This document shows positions 54,007 to 63,200 of a stretch of 64,000 nt of DNA, in pieces (the stretch's first letter is position 1; each line of letters opens with the position of its first letter). This DNA is from Megasphaera stantonii (GTDB lineage Bacteria > Bacillota > Negativicutes > Veillonellales > Megasphaeraceae), in the NCBI RefSeq assembly GCF_003367905.1, contig NZ_CP029462.1, positions 2,542,001-2,606,000 on the forward strand, written 5' to 3'. The notes beneath the pieces are model-generated. The model was not told where the DNA came from and searched no databases. It worked only from the letters and a program-made list of their open reading frames with translations. Both the position numbers and the translations under genes were made by a program.

Positions 54007-55655
54007 TGCAGAAGTTGAACACGGCGGCGCAGATGCGCCAGATGGATTATACGGCCATGCACGGCAAATACGGTATTCAGCCGGCCGTATTGATGGAAAA
54101 TGCCGGCCACGCCGTTGCCGAACGGGCCGACGAATACATTCACGGCTGGGCCGGCAAGGACGTAGTCGTCGTCTGCGGAAAGGGCAATAACGGCGGCGAC
54201 GGCTTCGTCATTGCCCGCCATATCGCAGCGGCCGGAGCCCGGGCTTACGTGTACATCCTGGGACAAGCCGAAGAATACAGCGATGAATCGCAGCAGCATT
54301 TAAGCACGCTGCAGGCTATGGAAGACGACGAATCGTGCCTGCTGACCTATTTCGGCGGCACGGAACGGGAGTGGCGCGTACTGCGGCAGCGGCTGCAGAG
54401 CTGCCAGGTCGTCGTCGACGCTATGCTGGGAACGGGATTTCACGGCAATCTCAGAGAGCCTGTTTCGTCTATCGTCGGCCTGATTAATGAAATCGCCGCG
54501 GCCGGCGCGCTGACGGTTATTGCCGTCGACGTGCCGACTGGCGTCAATTCTGATACGGGAGCTGTCAGCGGCAGTGATGAAGAAGAAAACGGGCCCTTGT
54601 TTGCTGATATGACCGTTACCTTCGGCGCTCTGAAGCGGGGGCTGGTCTTGTATCCCGGCCGTACCTGCGCCGGCCATGTAGAGCTGGACGCTATCGGTAT
54701 GCCGGCTCCGCTGCTGGTACAGCCTGAGGAGAAACCGGCATATTTGCTGCAGGAGTCGGATATTGCCGAAGTCCTCGTGCCGCGCAGCCCCGACAGCCAT
54801 AAGGGAAGCCACGGTACAATCGGCATCGTGACGGGATGCAGCGACATGGCCGGCGCGGCCCTGATGGCGGCGCACGGCGCGGTGCGCAGCGGCGCCGGCA
54901 AGGTATTCCTGCGCGTGCCGGCGCAGACGGCGCCGTACTGCATCGGCCGGCAGCCGGAAATCATGGTTCGCGGCGTAGGCCAGGGCGAATACTTTACGGA
55001 GGCAGACGCGGTGTCTGTCCTGGATGAATGCGCCGCCTGGTCGGTCATCGCGATGGGTCCCGGTATGGGAAGACATGAGGAAACAAAGGCTTTTGTCAAG
55101 GCGATATTAGCTCATGGCGAATGCCCTGTCGTATTGGATGCCGACGCCTTGAATTTGCTGGCAGGAGAAAAAGACTTCGTCTCTTCCTTGGACCGGCAGG
55201 TCATTATGACGCCACACTTGGCTGAATTCAGCCGTCTCAGCGGCCTGTCGGTCGCCGAAATTCAGGAAGATCCCTTTGCGGCGGCCGTGCAGTTCGTCAA
55301 GGAATGGCGCGTCACGTTAGTCTTGAAAGGCGCGCCGACGCTTGTCGTATCGGCTAAGACCGGCAACGTATACGTCAATCCGACGGGCAACGCCGGCATG
55401 GCCTGCGGCGGCATGGGCGACATCCTGACGGGCATGATTGCCGCTATATCGGCCAGGGAAAGCCGCCCCGATATTTGCAGTGCCGCCTGTGCCGGCGTGT
55501 ACCTCCACGGCGCTGCCGGCGACGCCTGCCGCCGTCAGATCGGCTCGTACGGCTTTACGCCGATGGAAGTGGCCGACGCCGTGCCCGGCGTGATCCGGCG
55601 CATGGAAGAAGAAATGGCAGTGCCGCTGCTGCAGGCGCCGATGATCTTGGATTAA
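54003..55655 (+). CDS. nnr: Bifunctional NAD(P)HX epimerase/ADP-dependent dehydratase
   Basis: The 550-residue protein fuses two repair enzymes. The N-terminal YjeF_N epimerase domain has GKGNNGGDGFVIARHI and VDAMLGTGFHGNL. The C-terminal ribokinase-like dehydratase has GSHGTIGIVTGCSDMAGAAL, VLDADALNLLA and NPTGNAGMACGGMGDILTG. It repairs hydrated NADH and NADPH. AAGGAGG precedes two adjacent ATGs (54003, 54006). Its place after acpS is conserved in many Firmicutes. Confidence 0.95.
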   Translation: MMQKLNTAAQMRQMDYTAMHGKYGIQPAVLMENAGHAVAERADEYIHGWAGKDVVVVCGKGNNGGDGFVIARHIAAAGARAYVYILGQAEEYSDESQQHLSTLQAMEDDESCLLTYFGGTEREWRVLRQRLQSCQVVVDAMLGTGFHGNLREPVSSIVGLINEIAAAGALTVIAVDVPTGVNSDTGAVSGSDEEENGPLFADMTVTFGALKRGLVLYPGRTCAGHVELDAIGMPAPLLVQPEEKPAYLLQESDIAEVLVPRSPDSHKGSHGTIGIVTGCSDMAGAALMAAHGAVRSGAGKVFLRVPAQTAPYCIGRQPEIMVRGVGQGEYFTEADAVSVLDECAAWSVIAMGPGMGRHEETKAFVKAILAHGECPVVLDADALNLLAGEKDFVSSLDRQVIMTPHLAEFSRLSGLSVAEIQEDPFAAAVQFVKEWRVTLVLKGAPTLVVSAKTGNVYVNPTGNAGMACGGMGDILTGMIAAISARESRPDICSAACAGVYLHGAAGDACRRQIGSYGFTPMEVADAVPGVIRRMEEEMAVPLLQAPMILD

Positions 55656-55656
55656 G

Positions 55657-56559
55657 ATGAAAGGGCGCGCGGCAGCGCTGCGGACGGCTCTTGCCGGTTG
55701 TTGTCTTATCCTGTTGGCGGCGTGCCTTCTCTTTGCGGCAGGCTGCGGGCGGGGAGCGGACGCAGAGGCGGAGCAGCTGCAAGTCCATTTCCTCGACGTC
55801 GGCCAGGCCGACGCGGCCTTGCTGCAGTACAAGGGACAGCATATGCTCATTGATACGGGAGACGTAGACGGCCGGTCGGCTTTGGTACAGAGGCTCAAGG
55901 AAAAGGGCGTTCATACGCTGGACGTCGTGTTGATAAGCCATCCGCACGGCGATCACCTGGGCGGCATGGCCGCCTTGTTCGACCAGTTTCACATAAAACA
56001 AATATACGATAACGGGCAAGAGTCCCGAACGGCGATGTATAAAAATTACGTAAAAAACATCGTGCGTAAGAAGATTTCCTATAAAGCCTTAAAGAGGGGA
56101 GATAAGGTTACCTTTGCCGGCGACGTCGTGTGCCATGTCCTTTGGCCGGCGGCAGAAGGAGCGGCAGCGATGACTGCGTCGGAAAGCGGCCGGACTAATA
56201 ACCAGTCCGTCGTCTGCAAGATAGCCTTCGGCAGCTTTTCCGTCTTGTTTACGGGGGACGCGCAGCGGGAAGCAGAGGAACAGATTCTCCGCCATGTCCG
56301 GCGAAACGATCTGAAGGCGACAATACTCAAGGCCGGCCATCATGGCAGTAAGACCTCTTCCAGCCCGGCGTTTATAGAGGCCGTGAGGCCGGAAGCTGTC
56401 GTCGTTTCCTGCGGCGCCGGCAATTCCTACGGATTTCCCCATACAGCCGTTTTGGCGGCGCTTAAAAAGCAAAAGGCGGACGTATACCGGACGGACCGGG
56501 ACGGCGCCATATCTGTCGTCAGCGACGGCCGGGGATATACTGTGATAAAGGAGCGATAA
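55657..56559 (+). CDS. ComEC/Rec2-like metallo-beta-lactamase protein, exported
   Basis: The 300-residue protein starts one base after nnr. An N-terminal signal with a lipobox-like LFAAGC (about residue 30) suggests a lipoprotein. The metallo-beta-lactamase fold follows: LQVHFLDVGQADAALL, LISHPHGDHLGGMAALF with the HxHxDH motif, VLFTGDAQREAEE, and LKAGHHGSKTSS. These motifs match the hydrolase-like domain of ComEC, which degrades one DNA strand during uptake, but the membrane channel is absent. DUF3006 is next to it, a common pairing. Confidence 0.88.
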   Translation: MKGRAAALRTALAGCCLILLAACLLFAAGCGRGADAEAEQLQVHFLDVGQADAALLQYKGQHMLIDTGDVDGRSALVQRLKEKGVHTLDVVLISHPHGDHLGGMAALFDQFHIKQIYDNGQESRTAMYKNYVKNIVRKKISYKALKRGDKVTFAGDVVCHVLWPAAEGAAAMTASESGRTNNQSVVCKIAFGSFSVLFTGDAQREAEEQILRHVRRNDLKATILKAGHHGSKTSSSPAFIEAVRPEAVVVSCGAGNSYGFPHTAVLAALKKQKADVYRTDRDGAISVVSDGRGYTVIKER

Positions 56560-56560
56560 T

Positions 56561-56776
56561 ATGAAGACGCTTATCGGCAGCGTCGACCGCATTACCGGGA
56601 CGACTGCCTATATCATGCTGAACGACGATGCGCATGTCCTGCAGATTCCGGCAGAGCTGCTGCCGGATGGCGCAGCAGAGGGCATGGCCTATACGATTAC
56701 CATAGAGCGCAACGGCGCGGAAGAACGGCGGCTGCGCGACGACATTGCGGCGCTGCGGAAGGCCTTGAAGGATTAG
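56561..56776 (+). CDS. DUF3006 family protein
   Basis: The 71-residue protein (VDRITGTTAYIMLNDDAHVL, IPAELLPDGAAEGMAYTI) has the OB-like pattern of DUF3006. It starts one base after the metallo-beta-lactamase gene, which is the usual context of this family; function is unknown. AAGGAG precedes the ATG. Confidence 0.85.
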   Translation: MKTLIGSVDRITGTTAYIMLNDDAHVLQIPAELLPDGAAEGMAYTITIERNGAEERRLRDDIAALRKALKD

Positions 56777-56875
56777 ATAAAATACGAATAGGAATTTTGT
56801 CACAAAAAGATATTATCCGGCGGCGACATGTGATATAATAAACAGGTCAATTTTTGCAAAGGAGAGATATACGTG

Positions 56876-58012
56876 ATGAAGAGACTTTTTATACTTCCGC
56901 TCCTGATGCTCCTGTGCCTGGTTCCCATGCTGCCGGCGCAGGCCGCTTCTAAGGCGGAAATCACCAGCGTCCGCACGGCGACCCGCAACGACGCCAATGT
57001 TCCTTTCGTACGAACCGTATTGGAATTGGACAGCAAAGTCACGCCGCGCCTCTTTATTGACGAGGACGGGAAATATGTTACGGTGACGCTGCCGAACGCC
57101 AAAATTGCCAAAAATGTAGAAAAGAAGTACAATGCGGACCGCAACGTCGTGTCCCGCATCAGCTTGTCTCAGCGTTCGTCCGGTACAGATGTCAACATCA
57201 AGGTCCCCCGGGCCGTGACCAAGAGCGACGTCAACGTCTTTACCCTGCCGGGAACGGACAAGGCTAAAAAGGAATGCCGCGTCGTCATCGACGTCAACGA
57301 CAAGTCGGGCAAGGTCAAGCAGTGGATGCACTGGAACGACGCTAAGATCGGCATTGACAATACGTCCCTCAGCTCGACCTATTCCGTCAAGGTGCCGTCA
57401 TACAGCAGCAGCCGTTCGTACAAGCTGACCAAGGGCTTAAAGGATAAGGTCATCTGCATCGATCCGGGCCACGGCGGTACCGATGTCGGCGCGATCGGCA
57501 AGATATCCCAGGAAAAAAATATCACCCTGGCAATTTCTAAGAAGATCGCCGATTTGCTGAATGATGCCGGCGCGAAGGTCATCATGACCCGCACGACCGA
57601 CGTCGACGTATATGCTCCGTACGATGCCGCGGCAGAAGAGCTGCAGGCCCGCTGCAATATCGCCAATGCGGCAAAGGCCGACGCCTTCGTATCGGTTCAC
57701 ATCGACTCCTTCTCTTCAGCCGACGCCCGCGGCGTGACGGCGTATTACAACAGCAAGACGCCTCATGATTACAGCCTAGCCAAGTACATCCACAACCAGA
57801 ACATGCAGGCGACGGAATTCCCCGACAGAGGCACGCGGACGGCTAATTTCTACGTGCTGCTCCACACCAATATGCCGGCCGTCCTTTTGGAATTGGGCTT
57901 CATTTCCAACCCGACGGAAGAACGGGCCCTCAATTCGGAAAAGCAGCAGCAGAATTTTGCCGAAAGCATCGTTAAAGGGCTGGCCGATTATTTTAACCAT
58001 AACGGCAGATAA
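56876..58012 (+). CDS. N-acetylmuramoyl-L-alanine amidase with AMIN domain
   Basis: GGAGAG precedes GTG 56873 and ATG 56876; the ATG is used (378 residues). A signal peptide (LFILPLLMLLCLVPMLPAQA) is followed by an AMIN domain (about residues 25-125), which targets septa or pole peptidoglycan, and an Amidase_3 domain with the zinc/catalytic residues in CIDPGHGGTDVG, QEKNITLAI, FVSVHIDSF and LLELGFISNP. It cleaves the amide between muramic acid and the stem peptide, and acts in the periplasm. Confidence 0.94.
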   Translation: MKRLFILPLLMLLCLVPMLPAQAASKAEITSVRTATRNDANVPFVRTVLELDSKVTPRLFIDEDGKYVTVTLPNAKIAKNVEKKYNADRNVVSRISLSQRSSGTDVNIKVPRAVTKSDVNVFTLPGTDKAKKECRVVIDVNDKSGKVKQWMHWNDAKIGIDNTSLSSTYSVKVPSYSSSRSYKLTKGLKDKVICIDPGHGGTDVGAIGKISQEKNITLAISKKIADLLNDAGAKVIMTRTTDVDVYAPYDAAAEELQARCNIANAAKADAFVSVHIDSFSSADARGVTAYYNSKTPHDYSLAKYIHNQNMQATEFPDRGTRTANFYVLLHTNMPAVLLELGFISNPTEERALNSEKQQQNFAESIVKGLADYFNHNGR

Positions 58013-58053
58013 AGTGGTCTGAAAGAAATAGCTGTAAATCTTGAAAATTTCTA

Positions 58054-58082
58054 TTGACAGTTTACCGGCTGTCATGTATACT
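58054..58082 (+). promoter_or_regulatory. Promoter of the rplU operon
   Basis: TTGACA at 58054 and TATACT at 58077, separated by 17 bases, give a near-consensus sigma-70 promoter. Confidence 0.88.
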
Positions 58083-58089
58083 AGAAAAG

Positions 58090-58180
58090 TCGTAGCATAA
58101 GTGGCTAGGATAAGCCGCATGGAGAGGCTCGTAAGTCCCTGCAAAGGGCGCCGTATTCAGCGAGTATATGTATGAGGAGG
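58090..58180 (+). promoter_or_regulatory. L21 leader
   Basis: The 5' untranslated region between promoter and rplU contains short hairpins (GTGGCTAGGATAAGCCGC, and CCCTGCAAAGGG) in the position of the known ribosomal protein L21 leader of Firmicutes, thought to bind L21 and control the operon. The assignment rests on position and size; a covariance model would decide. Confidence 0.6.
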
Positions 58181-58188
58181 TGTCACTC

Positions 58189-58500
58189 ATGTACGCTATT
58201 ATTAAAACGGGCGGAAAACAGTATCGCGTTCAGGAAGGCGACAGCATTTTTGTCGAAAAACTGGCTGCTGATGTTGATTCCGAAGTAGTATTTGACCAGG
58301 TTTTGGCAGTCGTAAACGACGGAGACGTTAAAGTAGGCGCTCCCGTAGTTGAAGGCGCTAAAGTTACTGCGAAAGTATTGGAACAGGGCAAACAGAAGAA
58401 AATCCGTATTTTCAAATACAAAGCTAAATCCAACTACCGTCGCCGTATGGGTCATCGTCAGCCTTACACAAAGGTTACGATTGAAAAAATCGAAGGCTAA
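58189..58500 (+). CDS. rplU: Ribosomal protein L21
   Basis: GAGGAGGTG precedes the ATG at 58189. The 103-residue protein reads [20 protein letters not shown] and ends with [20 protein letters not shown] followed by [10 protein letters not shown], the L21 signature. It is a 50S subunit protein. The stop overlaps the prp start as TAATG. Confidence 0.98.
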   Translation: MYAIIKTGGKQYRVQEGDSIFVEKLAADVDSEVVFDQVLAVVNDGDVKVGAPVVEGAKVTAKVLEQGKQKKIRIFKYKAKSNYRRRMGHRQPYTKVTIEKIEG

Positions 58501-58808
58501 TGATTACGATTACATTGCAGCGTGATAAGGAGAAGCGCATTACGGGGTTCGATATATCCGGTCATGCCGGGTACGGCGAAGCTGGAAGCGATATCGTATG
58601 TGCAGCCGTATCGGCACTGGCACAGTCGGCGTTGTTAGGTCTGCTTGACTACGATGCCAAGCACGTGCAGTACGACGTAGGAGAAGGCTCTTTATCCGTT
58701 CATGTGATGAAAGACGGCGTTGCGCCGCAGGCTATACTGCGCGCAATGGAATTAGGCTTAACAGAAATAAGCAAGCAATACAGCGAGTATGTAATACTCC
58801 ATTCATAG
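58500..58808 (+). CDS. prp: Ribosomal-processing cysteine protease Prp
   Basis: The 102-residue YsxB-like protein carries [20 protein letters not shown] with the catalytic His and Cys. Prp removes an N-terminal extension from L27. The neighbouring rpmA product has such an extension (FNLQLF before AHKKG), so protease and substrate are encoded side by side. The start overlaps the rplU stop. Confidence 0.94.
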   Translation: MITITLQRDKEKRITGFDISGHAGYGEAGSDIVCAAVSALAQSALLGLLDYDAKHVQYDVGEGSLSVHVMKDGVAPQAILRAMELGLTEISKQYSEYVILHS

Positions 58809-58827
58809 ACGTCAGGAGGTGGACGGG

Positions 58828-59118
58828 ATGTTCAATTTTAATTTGCAGCTGTTCGCTCACAAAAAAGGTACCGGCTCCACGCGTAACGGTCGTGACAGCG
58901 AATCCAAACGCCTTGGCGTAAAATGCCATGACGGCGTTCTCGTAAAAGCCGGCAACATTATCGTTCGTCAGCGCGGCACGCATTTCCATCCGGGCACTAA
59001 CGTAGGTATCGGCAAAGACGATACGTTATTTGCTACGGCTGCCGGCAAAGTCGCTTTCGAACGCTCCGGCAAGTACAACCGTAAGGTAAGCGTATACCCG
59101 GTTGAAGCTGAAGCTTAA
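58828..59118 (+). CDS. rpmA: Ribosomal protein L27 with Prp-cleaved extension
   Basis: AGGAGGTG lies nine bases before the ATG at 58828. The 96-residue protein begins [20 protein letters not shown]; cleavage after LQLF would expose AHKKG, the mature L27 end that reaches the peptidyl-transferase centre. [20 protein letters not shown] and [20 protein letters not shown] are typical. It is the third gene of the rplU-prp-rpmA operon. Confidence 0.98.
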   Translation: MFNFNLQLFAHKKGTGSTRNGRDSESKRLGVKCHDGVLVKAGNIIVRQRGTHFHPGTNVGIGKDDTLFATAAGKVAFERSGKYNRKVSVYPVEAEA

Positions 59119-59127
59119 GTATGAGTA

Positions 59128-59163
59128 TAAAAAATCCTGCAGCATGGCTGCGGGATTTTTTTG
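59128..59163 (+). terminator. Terminator of the rplU operon
   Basis: AAAAATCCTGCAGC pairs with GCTGCGGGATTTTTT (one G-T pair) with a short loop. Confidence 0.88.
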
Positions 59164-59214
59164 TATTCTGAACCTGTTATGATACGCAGTAATTGAATGA
59201 TCAGGAGGAACAGT

Positions 59215-59604
59215 ATGCGCATATATGTAAATGGAGAAGAACGAAATCTGCATGTGTACGACAAAATTGCCGGCGTAGATTATGCCAAAAACGTCATCTG
59301 TGCCCAGGACCGTCTGGATACGGACGATTTCGGCGCGTTTACGATGACCGAGGAAGAATTTGAATACTGGCGCAAGCTTCTCGTCACCTTGCAGGATTCG
59401 GAAGATATCCGCTTTGCCATTAAGGATCTGGTCGATGAAGAAGAATTAAGCGACTATGTTTACGAAGAAACGAAATACGTCACCCAGACGCAGCAAATTA
59501 TTGAAGTAGAAAACCTGAGCCTTAAAGATCTGCAGAAGGCCCTGACGGAAAAGAATACGGCTTGGCTGAAGGAAAACGGTTTCGTCAAGACCTTGGAAAA
59601 ATAG
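59215..59604 (+). CDS. Hypothetical protein (129 residues)
   Basis: CAGGAGGAAC precedes the ATG at 59215. The protein is acidic and helical after a short beta start (RIYVNGEERNLHVYDKIAGV, FGAFTMTEEEFEYWRKLLVT, EELSDYVYEETKYVTQTQQI). There is no signal peptide. No family is recognised. Codon use matches the core genome, so it is probably a conserved lineage gene. Confidence 0.75.
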   Translation: MRIYVNGEERNLHVYDKIAGVDYAKNVICAQDRLDTDDFGAFTMTEEEFEYWRKLLVTLQDSEDIRFAIKDLVDEEELSDYVYEETKYVTQTQQIIEVENLSLKDLQKALTEKNTAWLKENGFVKTLEK

Positions 59605-59634
59605 ATATTTCTGCAAGAGAATACTACTGCTGGC

Positions 59635-59745
59635 ATGTTGATACTATGCGGCGTTGTTCGCATGAATTACGGCTTTGACGTGACCATCGACGCGATGGAC
59701 GAAACGCCAGCTATTCCTGAATGGATTAAGATTGCAGTAAAATAA
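59635..59745 (+). pseudogene. Short ORF or gene remnant
   Basis: 36 codons (RMNYGFDVTIDAMDETPAIP, EWIKIAVK) with core-like codon use but no clear ribosome-binding site. It may be the tail of a lost gene. The assignment is weak. Confidence 0.3.
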
Positions 59746-59755
59746 GTGTCAAGGA

Positions 59756-59869
59756 AAGGGACTGTTGCATGAAGAATCATTATCCTCTTCGTGTGACAGT
59801 CCCATTTTATTATGCATTGCAGCACAAAAGCTCCGCAGCAGAATATATCTGTCAACGGAGCTTTTGTGC
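59756..59869. terminator. Two hairpins before the CRISPR locus
   Basis: GGGACTGT pairs with ACAGTCCC (59761-59803), followed by ATTTTATT. Then GCACAAAAGCTCCG pairs perfectly over 14 bp with CGGAGCTTTTGTGC (59825-59869). They separate the core genes from the CRISPR locus. The rest of 59870-60053 is AT-rich and empty. Confidence 0.65.
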
Positions 59870-60053
59870 AGTGAATGCATCACTAATAAATTATTTCAAT
59901 CCACAATTATGCTTCTGCATAATGGCTATCTTATTATAACAAACAAATTGAAGTTTTTGAATTTTCCCGTATAGTATTGACTATTCTTTTTGTATATATT
60001 AAAATTTAATAAACTAATAAATTGAATTAAAATATAAACAGCTTTTGATGGCA

Positions 60054-60082
60054 TTGACGTTAGGTCTTATCTATTGTATACT
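60054..60082 (+). promoter_or_regulatory. Promoter of the tracrRNA
   Basis: TTGACG at 60054 and TATACT at 60077 are separated by 17 bases. Transcription would start near 60089, at the beginning of the anti-repeat. Confidence 0.8.
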
Positions 60083-60088
60083 ATAAAT

Positions 60089-60196
60089 GTAGTAATTATA
60101 TCTTAGCGAGAGATACTAGGTTATTACAATAAGGTCCAACGTAGTTGGTACCGCAAAGCTCTAACGGTATGCCTTTTGGCATACCGTTATCTTTTT
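60089..60196 (+). ncRNA. tracrRNA of the type II-C CRISPR-Cas system
   Basis: The region reads like the Neisseria meningitidis tracrRNA. An anti-repeat (about 60092-60128) ends in TTACAATAAGG; then comes a nexus hairpin CCAAC-GTA-GTTGG (60136-60148), the conserved ACCGCAAAGCTCTAAC, and a strong terminator stem AACGGTATGCC/GGCATACCGTT with T-run (60163-60196). It lies immediately upstream of cas9 on the same strand. It would pair with the crRNA repeat and bind Cas9. The repeat itself is outside the window. Confidence 0.85.
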
Positions 60197-60230
60197 ATAC
60201 AGACTTATTTTGGAGACAGGGAGTGATCAT

Positions 60231-63200
60231 ATGAATTATGTATTAGGCTTAGATATTGGGATTACATCCGTGGGGTGGGCTGTCTTGGAATTAGATACAC
60301 ACGATGAACCCATACGTATTGTCGATTTAAACTCCCGCATCTTTGAAAAAGCAGAAGTGCCGAAGACGGGGGAATCCTTGGCTGCGCCGCGGCGGATGGC
60401 GCGCAGTGCTCGTCGGCTGACAAGACGGCGTCGGTTTCGGCTTCATCGCGTGAGGCGATATTTGATTCGAAATCGTATACTTGATGCGCGACAGGTTGAA
60501 GAGTTGTATGTTGATTCGATAGGAAAAACAGATATTTACGAACTGCGGTATCAAGCGTTAAGCCAACCAGTTTCCAACTCAGATTGGGCCAGACTGCTGA
60601 TTTTCTTTGCTAAGCACCGCGGTTTCAAATCCAATCGGAAACATATCAGCGACAGCGGCGATGAAGGCCAGATGCTGAATGCTATTACGGAAAATCAAGA
60701 GATTCTGAACAACTATCACACCGTTGGCGAAATGCTGTATAAAAACGAAAAATTTAAAGCCTGTAAACGAAATAAAGGCGGCTCTTATGCATTTACTGTC
60801 AGTCGGGATATGCTGGCTGATGAAATTCATGCCTTGTTTGACGTACAGCGGAGTCTAGGACAAGCCTATGCGTCAGAGGAATTAGAAGAAGAATATATGG
60901 AGCTATTTTCAGCACAGCGCAATTTTGATGAAGGTCCCGGTATGAACAGTCCATATAGCGGAAACCAAATTGAAAAAATGATCGGCTGTTGCACCTTTGA
61001 AGACGATGAAAAACGAGCGCCTAAAGCCAGCTATGCTTTTATGGCTTTTAATGTATGGCAAAAGATTAATCATCTTCGCGTAACCTGTGAAGGAACAGAT
61101 CGCTCTTTATCACAGGCGGAAAAAGAAACGTTGGCTGCACTCGCTTGGAAAAAAGAAAATATCACTTTTAAAGATATTCGCAATAAGCTTGGACTGGATG
61201 ATACAGTTCGATTTTTAGATGTAAATTATAATTTAGACAAATATAAAACGGCAGAAGAAGCCGAGAAGAAGGTAAAATTTAGCTGGGTCAAAGAATATCA
61301 TGCGATTCGCAAAGCTTTGGATAAGGTGAAAAAAGACCGTATTTCAGAATTAAGCCATGAGCAGATTGATACCATTGCCTATGCGTTTACTGTCTACAAA
61401 AATGATGAAGCCATTAAAAGATATTTGCTGGAACATGCTATTGAACTGGCTGACGCTGAAGCTTTATTAGAAAACATATCGGGATTCAGTAAATTTGGCC
61501 ACTTGTCGGTCAAGGCATGCTATAAGCTGCTGGAGCCCCTGCAGCAGGGCCATGTATATACCAAAGCTTGCGAAATTGCCGGATACGATCCGCAGAAAAG
61601 TAATCAGGAAAATATCAGTGATATCCCGAATCCAGTAGTAAAACGGGCGTTGAGTCAGGCTTTGAAAGTTATTAAGGCGATTATCCGGCAATATGGATGC
61701 CCCCCTGTGGAAATTCATATTGAATTAGCCCGCGAGCTGGCTAAAAGCGCAAAAGAACGGACAGTGCTAGAGAAGGCTATGAAGGACAATCAATCCCGCA
61801 ACGAAAAAATCAAAACTAAGCTCCATGAACTGAACGTCATGCAGCCGACGGGGCTGGATATTGTCAAGTATAAGTTATACGAACAACAACAGGGCGACTG
61901 CGCTTATTCGCAGAAGAAGTTCGATGTGAATCGTCTGCTTCATGATCCCACCTATGCAGAAGTAGATCACATTATTCCGTATAGCCGTTCTTTTGATGAT
62001 ACATACCGCAACAAGGTATTGGTATTGACGAAAGAAAACCGGGACAAAGGCAATCGGACGCCTATGGAATATTTTCAAGATAAGCCGGAGCGGAAAGAAG
62101 CGTTTATCAACTGGGTAAAGCGTACGATTTCTGATGGGAAAAAACGAAATAATTTACTGCGCGTCAATTATTCTGCTGACGCTGAAAAAGAATGGAAAGA
62201 TAGACATCTGCAGGATACGCAGTATATCAGCCGGTACTTATATAATTATTTGAAACGGCATATTGAATTAAAAGAAGGATATACAGACAGAAAACGACGC
62301 ATTATTCCTGTCAACGGTGCTGTGACAGCATATGTCCGCAAACGGCTGGGTATTTCTAAAATTCGCGAAAACGGAGACTTGCATCATGCCGTGGACGCCG
62401 TTATTATTGCCTGTGTGACTCAAGGCGTAGTCAATAAGATTTCCCGCTACAGCAAAATAAAAGAGCTGCGGCAGTTCATGACGGCAGACGGTATGATTGT
62501 TGACAAAGAAACAGGAGAAGTACTGCAGACTACCAATCCGCGTAAAACAGATCCCTTCCCCGAACCATGGCCGAAATTCCGTCAGGAATTGGAAGCTCGG
62601 GTCAGCGACAATCCGGCAGAAGCGATTGCAGCGCTGGGGCTGCCGACATATAAAGGCATTGTCAATATTTCCGCGCCTTTTGTCTCACGCATGCCTAACC
62701 GTAAGGTTCACGGGCCGGCGCACGCAGACACTATTCGTAGTCCTAAATTGCGTAAAGAGGGCTATGTAATATCTAAAACAACGTTATCTAAATTAAAATT
62801 GAAGAATGGCGAAATAGAGGGCTATTATAATCCTTCTAGCGATAGACTTCTTTATGAAGCATTGAAACAACGACTAGAGGCTTTTGGCGGAGATGGGAAA
62901 AAGGCTTTTAAAGAACCGTTTTATAAACCTAAGGCAGATGGAACATTCGGAGCAGAAGTTAAAAAAGTAAAGTTGATAGAAGCGGCTACGTTGTTGGTAT
63001 CTGTAAATAATGGTAAAGGTGTAGCTCAGAATGATTCCAACAATGGAATGGTTCGTGTTGATGTGTTTGGTGTCGATGAAAATGGAAAACTTGGATACTA
63101 TTTTGTTCCTATATATGTTGCAGATACAATAAGAGATATTCTGCCTAATAAGGCGATAATTCAAGGTAAAAAATATACTGATTGGAAAGTTATGAAAGAT

